Source: Desulfobulbaceae bacterium
GTDB lineage: Bacteria; Desulfobacterota; Desulfobulbia; Desulfobulbales; SURF-16
Reading direction: 5' to 3'
Length of the DNA stretch: 12,901 nucleotides
Assembly (NCBI GenBank): GCA_024763495.1
Contig: JANTFJ010000030.1
Location: 1 to 12,901, forward strand
The notes under the pieces were generated by a model. It saw only the letters and a program-made list of their open reading frames with translations. It was not told the DNA's origin and did not search any database. Position numbers and translations under genes: made by a program. Numbering within the stretch: position 1 is the first letter of the stretch; every line of letters starts with the position of its first letter. Positions 6,528-12,820 of this stretch are shown one piece after another.

Positions 6528-8147
6528 ATGAATGAGATTAAAGAGAAACAACTTAAGGTTCTTCTGGTAGATGATGAAGCCGAGCTTACGGAACTTTTAA
6601 TCTATGCCTTCCGGAAAGAACCTTATATCATCCTGACCGCCTCCTCTGCCCAGGAGGCCATGGCTGTTTTTTACAAAGATCCCGTTGAAATTCTGGTCAC
6701 CGATATAAAGATGCCGGGAATGAACGGCCTGGAACTTACCGAAAAGGTACTGCGGGAGTTTCCGACAACCAAGGTCATTGTCATTACGGCTCATGGTGAT
6801 ATAGACACAGCTGTTGAAGCAATGAAACTTGGAGCTGTTGATTTTCTCCAGAAACCTCTAAATCATGAAATTCTTCGTCTGAGCATGGAGGGGGCAGCGG
6901 AACAGTGGAGACTGCAGCAGGAATTAAAATTAAGCAACGCCGCCCTCATGGAAAAAGAGGCCGAACGAGCCAGGATGGAAAAAATTATCCAACGTTCCCA
7001 GAAGATGGAAGCCATTGGCATAATGGCCGGCGGCGTGGCTCATGATCTCAACAATATACTTTCAGGTATTATAAGTTATCCGGAATTGATGCTGCTTGAT
7101 ATACCGCCCGGCAACCCCCTGCGAGACCCTTTACAGACGATTAAAAAAGCGGGCGAACGCGCCGCCGCAGTTGTGAATGATATGCTCACTGTAGCCCGCG
7201 GCGTGGTTGCGGTGAAAAAAATTCATAATTTTAATGTGTTGATTAAAGAATTTCTTGACTCCCCGGAATTTAACCTCCCGGTCGGGCAAAAACCCGAAGT
7301 AAACCTGGAGGTAAACCTGGCTCCTGATTTGCTCAACGTAAAATGTTCCGCGGTTCATTTCCGTAAATGCCTGCTCAATCTTGTTATCAACGCCCTGGAC
7401 GCGGTTGATCTTAATGGTTCTGTAACCATTGTCACGGCCAACCGCTATATAGACAAGCCATTACATGGTTATGATGATGTCCGTTGCGGTGAGTATGTCG
7501 TACTTTCAGTAATAGATAACGGCGCGGGCATCATACCTGCTGATCTGGAGCATATCTTTGAACCATTTTACACCAAAAAAATGATGGGCCGGAGCGGAAC
7601 CGGACTGGGCCTGGCTGTAGTGTGGAATACGATACAGGAACATAATGGGTACATTGATGTTGCAAGCGACGAAAAAGGCACTCGGTTTGACCTTTATTTC
7701 CCTGCCAGCCGGGAAGATGCTGATATTGAAATATTGCCGGTACAGGCCGCAGAGCTGCAGGGCGCCGGCCAGACTGTCCTTGTGATTGATGACGAACAGA
7801 CCCAGCGGGAAATTGCCTGTTCAATATTGAACAGGCTGGGATATAAACCGACCTCGGCAGCAAGTGGAGAGCAGGCCCTGGAGTATTTAAAGGATCACGC
7901 GGTTGACCTGATTCTCCTGGACATGATAATGTCACCGGGAATTAATGGTAGAGAGACCTATGAGCGTATTATTAAGATACATCCAGGTCAAAAAGCCATT
8001 ATTGCTACTGGTTTTTCAGAAACAGAAGAGGTGAAAAAAGCCCAGGCCGTCGGGGCAGGAAATTTTTTGAAAAAACCCTATACCTTGTCCCAGCTTGGAC
8101 AAGCAGTGTTGGCTGAATTTGACTCCCAGGAGGCCGACCGCAAATAG
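6528..8147 (+). CDS. Cytoplasmic hybrid signalling protein REC-HisKA-HATPase-REC
   Basis: The 539-residue protein has no signal or membrane segment. REC1 covers about 8-125, with acidic pair D15/D16, phospho-acceptor D59 in LVTDIKMPGMNG, T87 and K109 (QKP). A helical linker leads to HisKA with AGGVAHDLNNILSG and acceptor H172. The ATPase domain has NLVINALDAV, DNGAGI, FEPFYTKK and GTGLGLAV. REC2 covers about 415-533, with D421/D422, D465 in LLDMIMSPG, T494 and K516 (KKP). All phosphotransfer residues are intact. There is no DNA-binding, GGDEF, EAL or HPt domain. The likely flow is from the upstream kinase to REC1, with its own kinase core passing phosphate to REC2 and on to a partner outside this window. 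The start ATG has a good ribosome binding site, AGGGGG at 6514-6519, 8 nt upstream and overlapping the kinase stop codon, which indicates coupled expression. Confidence 0.92.
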   Translation: MNEIKEKQLKVLLVDDEAELTELLIYAFRKEPYIILTASSAQEAMAVFYKDPVEILVTDIKMPGMNGLELTEKVLREFPTTKVIVITAHGDIDTAVEAMKLGAVDFLQKPLNHEILRLSMEGAAEQWRLQQELKLSNAALMEKEAERARMEKIIQRSQKMEAIGIMAGGVAHDLNNILSGIISYPELMLLDIPPGNPLRDPLQTIKKAGERAAAVVNDMLTVARGVVAVKKIHNFNVLIKEFLDSPEFNLPVGQKPEVNLEVNLAPDLLNVKCSAVHFRKCLLNLVINALDAVDLNGSVTIVTANRYIDKPLHGYDDVRCGEYVVLSVIDNGAGIIPADLEHIFEPFYTKKMMGRSGTGLGLAVVWNTIQEHNGYIDVASDEKGTRFDLYFPASREDADIEILPVQAAELQGAGQTVLVIDDEQTQREIACSILNRLGYKPTSAASGEQALEYLKDHAVDLILLDMIMSPGINGRETYERIIKIHPGQKAIIATGFSETEEVKKAQAVGAGNFLKKPYTLSQLGQAVLAEFDSQEADRK

Positions 8148-8176
8148 ACATTTTTTCTCAAATCAGTTAAGCGCCG

Positions 8177-8271
8177 GACTCCGAGGTATTTTGAAAAAAT
8201 AAGCGCAGCCATCTATTTGATATCTCGGAGTCTCGCCAGCTCGCTTTCCGGAGCATTATTTTTTCAAAATA
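8177..8271. repeat. Interleaved inverted repeats in A-B-A'-B' order
   Basis: GACTCCGAG (8177-8185) is complementary to CTCGGAGTC (8224-8232). TATTTTGAAAAAATAA (8187-8202) is complementary to TTATTTTTTCAAAATA (8256-8271). All 9 and all 16 bases pair. Because the arms alternate, the RNA cannot form both stems as nested hairpins: it would form one, or a pseudoknot. The arrangement could also be the footprint of two overlapping or inserted palindromic elements. It lies about 30 bp after the hybrid kinase stop codon. Confidence 0.7.
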
Positions 8272-8315
8272 GTAAATATTCGGGTTGGGTAAAAGCTTCC
8301 CTTCTCTATCCCTTT

Positions 8316-8421
8316 AAATGTTCGGATAATGCCCCAGATTTGTTCGTTTCGGCGTGTTCACTATAGTATACTATGTGAATCACGCCGAAACGGACGAAGG
8401 TGGGGTGCTAGCCGAACATTT
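8316..8421. repeat. 106-bp near-perfect palindrome, MITE-like
   Basis: The ends are perfect 10-bp inverted repeats, AAATGTTCGG (8316-8325) and CCGAACATTT (8412-8421). Inside, the arms share GTTTCGGCGTG, TTCAC and ATAGTA, with a few mismatches and single bulges. They meet at AGTATACT with essentially no loop. No coding capacity is present. Size, terminal inverted repeats and location between genes fit a miniature inverted-repeat element or a large REP-like element; its mobility is not shown. It could also act as a transcription barrier between the convergent genes. Confidence 0.75.
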
Positions 8422-8491
8422 ACTCAAAATAACACAGAGTCGGGGATAAAGGGCATTCTCGGACAGCCCCCTGGCGCTACGTGACAATCTA

Positions 8492-10300
8492 CTAACCCTT
8501 TAACCGAAAAACGACTACGCTCCACCGGGGCAGATTTATATATATCCTGCCGTCTTGCTGAGTCCACGGTTCATAATAAGCGTTTCCGGCACCATCCCAA
8601 CCACCGAAGGTCGCGTCCTGGGTACACAGCACCTGCGTCCACTGCCCGTACTGACCATCAGTAGATATTCCATAGCAGTGATTTTTGAAATTGCCATCAC
8701 CCATATTGACAATGGTGAGTATCAGGTTACCATCAGTCCATCGTTTAAAAGCAATAACCTGGTTATTGCTGTCTTCATGGGTTATAATCAGGCTTTCGCT
8801 ACCTAATGCCGGATTGTCTCGACGTAACCTGTTGGTCGCGGTAACAAGCCGGCACATCTCTTTACCTGTCTTGTCTTTGGTGGCATCCCAGTTGAAACGA
8901 TGATCACCGTTGCTGTCCCTGCCATCATGCCAATAGCCCCAGGCAACAAAAGGTGAAGCCATATGACATTCCGACCCCATGAACAACATTGGTGTTCCGG
9001 GCATGGTTACATTCAGGGCCCAGGCCAGACGACATTTAGCCCGGGCATACCAGTTTTCACGACCGCCAAGCTGATCGATAAAGTAGCGATGCCGGCTGTC
9101 CCGGTTCGTCAACCCATCTTTGGCATTACCATTTTTGTCATCGCCGATATCGTCATGAGAGCCCATGGTATATTTCACCAGGTTCCATGAATGCTTAAAC
9201 CCATCCCAACCCAGGATATCCCTGACCTTGCTTATGGGACTCTCCCCATTGAGCGCCCGTTGCATCTGGTGGTGAGACTCTGCAAACCAGGTAGCGTCAA
9301 AATTGCCGGTGGTCGTAATCCAGGGATGAGCCGGTAAATGTTCGGCAATCATATATTTTCCAGGATAATCGACTTGCAGCCGCCATAATACCTCTTTAAG
9401 AAAGAGGCCGTTTATCTGGGTCGTGACATCAAAACGCAAACCATCCGCATTATAATCATTAAAGTACATCCGGGCATTTTCAAAAAAGAAATCCTGAACT
9501 TGCTGCTTCTGCCAGGCAGGGCCTCTTCCCCAGTTCGTCCAGGAACCTCCTTCGAAATAGATTCCGCCCTCATGGGAATATCCATCATATTCCCACAGCA
9601 CATTATCACCTGGCCCCGCGTGATTGTAAACAACGTCAAATATTACGGCAAGACCCTGCTGGTGAGCGGCATCGACAAGGCGCTTGAGGTCGACAGGAGC
9701 TCCATAGGCTGATTCAGGAGCAAAAAATGCTGCGGGATTGTATCCCCAGGATCGATCCATGGCAAATTCCTGGATCGGCAGGAACTCTATAGCATTGAAG
9801 CCTAAATGATGAATGTAATCAAGTTTGGTCTGGATATCGCTAAAGGTCGCGATTTCTTTTTCAAGGCCATCGTTTCTACCGGCGAAAGAGCCGACATGAA
9901 GCTGATAAATGATAAAATTTTCAAACCTGGGAGAAGTATGGGGTGCCCATGAGTAAGGTTCATCCGTTACCACAATGGAGGCATTCTCACTATCCGGGAA
10001 ACATCGTGTCAAACCGGAATGTAAGACATCTCGGGCCGCAGGATCAAGACGCTGAAACTTATGGCCATTGTATGTGATCTCATAACGGTAAAGCTGTCCT
10101 GGTTTAACATCAGGAACAATCCCGCTCCAATATCCATCCGGCAATGAGGTCAACTCAATGGCCCTGGTAAAGGAATCCGTATTCCAGTCTTCACCGTCCT
10201 GGAGAAGAACCTCCAGATGGCCGGCATGAGGAGCCCAAACTCGAAACAAGCATCTGGAGCCATCCAAATGAGCGCCGATTTGCATATTATTTCCAGCCAT
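8492..10300 (-). CDS. GH13 alpha-glucan enzyme, branching-enzyme-like
   Basis: Likely a cytoplasmic enzyme acting on alpha-1,4-glucans, since no signal peptide is visible. In 602-residue numbering, an N-terminal CBM48-like beta domain (about 5-115; CLFRVWAPHAGHLEVLL) precedes the GH13 barrel. Conserved regions are DVVYNHAG (222-229), GLRFDVTT with nucleophile D291, MIAEH with acid/base E320 and GSHDD with D383. PGTPMLFMGSE resembles both branching enzymes and malto-oligosyltrehalose trehalohydrolases. The C-terminal all-beta domain (about 500-602, with FGGWDG and LPRWSVVVFRL) fits branching enzymes better, including the eukaryotic type. I favour branching enzyme; amylase or TreZ activity is possible. 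The frame extends to a TTG at 10333, but ATG 10300 is chosen because GAAGG lies about 11 nt upstream and the similarity begins right after it. There are no glycogen or trehalose genes next to it. It lies downstream of the NHL gene on the same strand, 127 bp away. Confidence 0.85.
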   Translation of the reverse strand: MAGNNMQIGAHLDGSRCLFRVWAPHAGHLEVLLQDGEDWNTDSFTRAIELTSLPDGYWSGIVPDVKPGQLYRYEITYNGHKFQRLDPAARDVLHSGLTRCFPDSENASIVVTDEPYSWAPHTSPRFENFIIYQLHVGSFAGRNDGLEKEIATFSDIQTKLDYIHHLGFNAIEFLPIQEFAMDRSWGYNPAAFFAPESAYGAPVDLKRLVDAAHQQGLAVIFDVVYNHAGPGDNVLWEYDGYSHEGGIYFEGGSWTNWGRGPAWQKQQVQDFFFENARMYFNDYNADGLRFDVTTQINGLFLKEVLWRLQVDYPGKYMIAEHLPAHPWITTTGNFDATWFAESHHQMQRALNGESPISKVRDILGWDGFKHSWNLVKYTMGSHDDIGDDKNGNAKDGLTNRDSRHRYFIDQLGGRENWYARAKCRLAWALNVTMPGTPMLFMGSECHMASPFVAWGYWHDGRDSNGDHRFNWDATKDKTGKEMCRLVTATNRLRRDNPALGSESLIITHEDSNNQVIAFKRWTDGNLILTIVNMGDGNFKNHCYGISTDGQYGQWTQVLCTQDATFGGWDGAGNAYYEPWTQQDGRIYINLPRWSVVVFRLKG

Positions 10301-10335
10301 TTTGTATATTACCTTCAGGAAATAGTTCAGCAATA

Positions 10336-10357
10336 TTACAGGTATGCTGCCCTGTAA
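10336..10357 (-). promoter_or_regulatory. Small hairpin upstream of the GH13 gene
   Basis: TTACAGG (10336-10342) pairs exactly with CCTGTAA (10351-10357) around an 8-nt loop. It sits about 36 nt upstream of the preferred GH13 start codon and overlaps neither the start codon nor the ribosome binding site. It may be an operator-like palindrome or leader structure. Function is unknown. Confidence 0.35.
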
Positions 10358-10371
10358 ACAGCTACAAATCA

Positions 10372-10413
10372 GGGGTTAGCGCATATCAGGCGCCTAGCCC
10401 CGTGAGTAGTTAC
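10372..10413 (-). repeat. Extragenic palindromic repeat, copy 2
   Basis: Read on the minus strand it begins GTAACTACTCACGGGGC (10413-10397), identical to 2340-2356. The stem is longer here: GGGGTTAGCGC pairs with GCGCCTAGCCCC (10372-10401) with one G-T pair and one bulge around a 7-nt loop. It starts 14 bp after the NHL gene stop codon, so besides being a dispersed repeat it could weaken read-through into the GH13 gene. No T-run follows it, so it is not a standard intrinsic terminator. Confidence 0.6.
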
Positions 10414-10427
10414 CTGAATATTTATAA

Positions 10428-12530
10428 TCAAAAAATTGTGAATTCGAACTGGGCCTCTGCCCAGATATCGTCCGGAATATTCTTGCCTGTATAAGTATGA
10501 TATGTATAGGTACCAGGCTTTGCCTTGCCTGGTATCTCATGAGATATCACCAGGGAGCAGGAGGTGCCGTCATCCGGTAAGGTTAAGACTTCAGGGCCAT
10601 ATAAGGACTCAGGAACCTGCGGATAGAAAGTTCCGTTCGGCAATGTTACGTTAGTTGCTATTGTCAGGATCTGCTCCTCGGTAGTATGGTTGGTTAACAC
10701 AGCCTGGAAGCTTAACATGTCTCCCTGGGCAACTGTGGTTGCCTGAGGGAAAAGTTCCAGGCTGACAGGCTCATAAGTAAATTTCTGGACACGACCATTA
10801 CTGCTGTCTGTTATATAAATATTTTTCCCGCTATCATCAATGGCTATGTACAGAGGGCCGCGGAACTCACCATCACCTTCTCCCCTTTCTCCCCATTTGC
10901 AGATAAAGTTTCCCTGGGAGTCAAATTTCTGCACCTTGCATTTTTTTTCATCAATTACATAAACATTATCCTGAGGATCAACAGCCAGGCCGACCGGTTT
11001 AATAAATTGTCCATTGGCATAGCCATAAGTACCCCAGGAAAGAATAAAATCACCATTATTGGTAAATTTCTGGATTCGATAATTTTTAGTATCACAAACA
11101 TATATATTGCCGGCCGAATCTGCGTCAATACCTGATGGACTGTGAAACTGCCCGTCATCGCTGCCAAACGCGCCCCAGACAGCTAACAGGTTGCCATGAA
11201 TATCCATCTTTTCAACCTGATGATCCGCAGTTGTAAAAAAAAGATGGTCATTGTCATCAAAAGTCATGCCGAGTGGCCCTTTAAAGGGTACTCCCTCTTC
11301 CTTGATTGACCAATAATCCATAAAAGTTCCATCCGGATGAAAAATCCTGATGTCATTATCATTAGAAATATAGATATTATCAGCAGAATCAACCGCCAAT
11401 GCGCGTGGAAAATTAAAATAAGGGCCTTCCCATGCCGCCTCTCCTCTTGTTCCCCATTTAAAAAGAAAATTTCGCGCGCTGTCAAAGACCTGGATGTTTT
11501 GATTGTGCCGGTCGGCAACATAGATATCCCCGGCATGATTAACTATCACATCATGTACCAGGGCAAATTCCCCGTCCGGGGTAACGGTACCAGCCCATTT
11601 ATTTAAGAATTGTCCAGAATTATTAAACTTTTGAACTCGAAAATTCCAGTAATCGGCAATATAAATATTTGAATCAAGGTCGGAGGCCAGCCCCAGGCCG
11701 TGAAGCTGGCCGTCATCGCTGCCAATCTCTCCCCACATTAAAATAAAATTGCCGTTTTGATCAAATTTTTGAATTCGTCCATTCCAGCGGTCAAAAACAT
11801 AGACAAAACCTTCCTGATCCACCGTAATGCCACTTGTTGCCATGAATTGTCCCGGATCTGTTCCCCAGCTGCCAAAACCGAGCAACAGGTTACCATTCTT
11901 GTCAAATTTCAAAACTTTATTAAGGCCGATATCGGTTACCCAGAGATTTTTATCGCTATCAATGGCTATATATTCCGGGGCTTTCAGAATTGAACTGTCT
12001 GCGAAAATAAATTGGAAATTTCCATTTTTATCAAAAACCTGTATGCGCTGGTTAAACCTGTCAGCTACATATATCAGCTCTATTGACTGGTCAGACATGC
12101 CGATTGCCAGGCCGGTAGGATACCTCAATTGTCCATTATCAATACCTGTCCCTCCCCGCTTCCACACAAAAGATCCACTCGGATCAAATTTCTGGATAAT
12201 ATTGGATATACAGTCTGAGACATAAATATACCCCTCTGAATCTAAGGCCAGCCCCCTGGGAAGCTGAAATTGTCCGTCCTCATATCCCTTGCTGCCGAAC
12301 AAAAGCAACAGGTTGTTATCCTGATCCTTTTTATGTACCCTTTGGTTTAATTCATCAAGGATGTAAATATTTCCACCATCATCAACCGCGAGATCAACAG
12401 GATACATTTCAGCAGGGTTCAGAGCTCCGAAAGAACCAGTGAAAAATGGTGGATTTTCAGCCGCGCAGGAATTGGAAACATACAACAGGGAGAGCAATAC
12501 ACTGATAATCAATTTCATTTTATTCATCAT
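10428..12530 (-). CDS. Exported 12-unit NHL-repeat beta-propeller protein with C-terminal Ig-like domain
   Basis: A 700-residue exported protein. The signal peptide covers residues 1-24 (MKLIISVLLSLLYVSNSCAA|E, no good lipobox). Residues 30-587 form NHL repeats of about 45 residues, each with a GLAVD-like strand, a NIYVAD-like strand, an RIQKFD-like strand and often GSxDGQF. I count 12 units, enough for two six-bladed propellers. Residues 589-700 look like an Ig-like beta-sandwich (VAQGDMLSFQAVLTNHT; GTYTYHTYTG). Propellers of this kind usually serve as extracellular binding platforms; no catalytic motif is visible and the ligand is unknown. The ATG at 12530 (or ATG 12527) has a strong ribosome binding site, GGAGGT at 12540-12535. 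Its neighbour on the same strand is the GH13 gene, with a repeat hairpin between, so co-transcription is uncertain. Confidence 0.9.
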   Translation of the reverse strand: MMNKMKLIISVLLSLLYVSNSCAAENPPFFTGSFGALNPAEMYPVDLAVDDGGNIYILDELNQRVHKKDQDNNLLLLFGSKGYEDGQFQLPRGLALDSEGYIYVSDCISNIIQKFDPSGSFVWKRGGTGIDNGQLRYPTGLAIGMSDQSIELIYVADRFNQRIQVFDKNGNFQFIFADSSILKAPEYIAIDSDKNLWVTDIGLNKVLKFDKNGNLLLGFGSWGTDPGQFMATSGITVDQEGFVYVFDRWNGRIQKFDQNGNFILMWGEIGSDDGQLHGLGLASDLDSNIYIADYWNFRVQKFNNSGQFLNKWAGTVTPDGEFALVHDVIVNHAGDIYVADRHNQNIQVFDSARNFLFKWGTRGEAAWEGPYFNFPRALAVDSADNIYISNDNDIRIFHPDGTFMDYWSIKEEGVPFKGPLGMTFDDNDHLFFTTADHQVEKMDIHGNLLAVWGAFGSDDGQFHSPSGIDADSAGNIYVCDTKNYRIQKFTNNGDFILSWGTYGYANGQFIKPVGLAVDPQDNVYVIDEKKCKVQKFDSQGNFICKWGERGEGDGEFRGPLYIAIDDSGKNIYITDSSNGRVQKFTYEPVSLELFPQATTVAQGDMLSFQAVLTNHTTEEQILTIATNVTLPNGTFYPQVPESLYGPEVLTLPDDGTSCSLVISHEIPGKAKPGTYTYHTYTGKNIPDDIWAEAQFEFTIF

Positions 12531-12820
12531 TTTTACCTCCGGAAATAAATATGTTGCCGATAGCTGACAAAATTTGTTTGAGCCTCACCAGCACCTAATC
12601 TTCCTCCATTTCGGAGTCTCGTTCCTCGCTTATCTGCCCTGTTTACATAGCACCGCTATAGGGCGCAGAGCCAGTGGAGAACACTTACAGACCGGAGTTA
12701 TAAGTAAACAAGCAGCCCCCGGTGAACGGTTACAACGATTATTACCTATCCAATTACTTCCCGATTACTTCACCACGTTTTCTATTATCAGACAGTCCAT
12801 GAAATTATGGTAAGCGCTCC
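12531..12820. other. Non-coding region with short hairpins and repeat fragments
   Basis: No gene is supported. Apart from the ribosome binding site of the NHL gene, it contains TCGGAGTCTCG (12611-12621) followed by CTCGCTT (12625-12631), the same two words seen in the same order at 8225-8246. A hairpin lies at 12634-12668. AGCCCCCGGTGAACGGTTAC (about 12714-12733) loosely resembles the repeat head at 10397-10413 (AGCCCC, GTGA, GTTAC). These point to remnants of dispersed extragenic repeats, but the similarities are partial. Confidence 0.45.
12634..12668. repeat. Short interrupted hairpin
   Basis: CTG, CCCT and ATAGC on the left arm (12634-12651) pair with GCTAT, AGGG and CAG on the right arm (12655-12668), 12 bp in all, interrupted by a 6-nt left bulge and a 2-nt right bulge. 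The terminal loop is ACC. It has no flanking T-run. Its role is unknown. Confidence 0.35.

Larger units (their letters stand above)
8148..8491. other. Repeat-rich gap between convergent genes
   Basis: There is no gene in this 344 bp between the stop of the hybrid kinase (+) and the stop of the GH13 gene (-). It contains interleaved inverted repeats (8177-8271), a 106-bp palindrome (8316-8421) and GC-rich unannotated sequence (8440-8490). No hairpin followed directly by a T-run marks a classic terminator, although the stems may end transcripts from both sides. Confidence 0.6.

Noticed and set aside
7531..7935. 134-codon minus-strand ORF opposite the hybrid kinase
   Set aside because: It is antisense to the ATPase domain and the start of REC2 and shows no recognisable motif.
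8177..8271. Intrinsic terminator for the signalling operon
   Set aside because: Neither stem is a compact GC-rich hairpin followed by a T-run. The T6 run lies inside the right arm of the AT-rich inverted repeat.
11827..12225. 132-codon plus-strand ORF opposite the NHL protein
   Set aside because: It is antisense to repeated NHL units. The long open frame is a by-product of the repeats.
12535..12575. Sigma-70 promoter on the minus strand (TTGTCA-17-TATTTC) ahead of the NHL gene
   Set aside because: The implied transcription start would fall on the ribosome binding site, and the -10 match is poor.
12574..12813. 79-codon plus-strand ORF starting at a TTG
   Set aside because: It spans a hairpin and repeat-like words, has no ribosome binding site, and its translation resembles no family. 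It is most likely chance openness.
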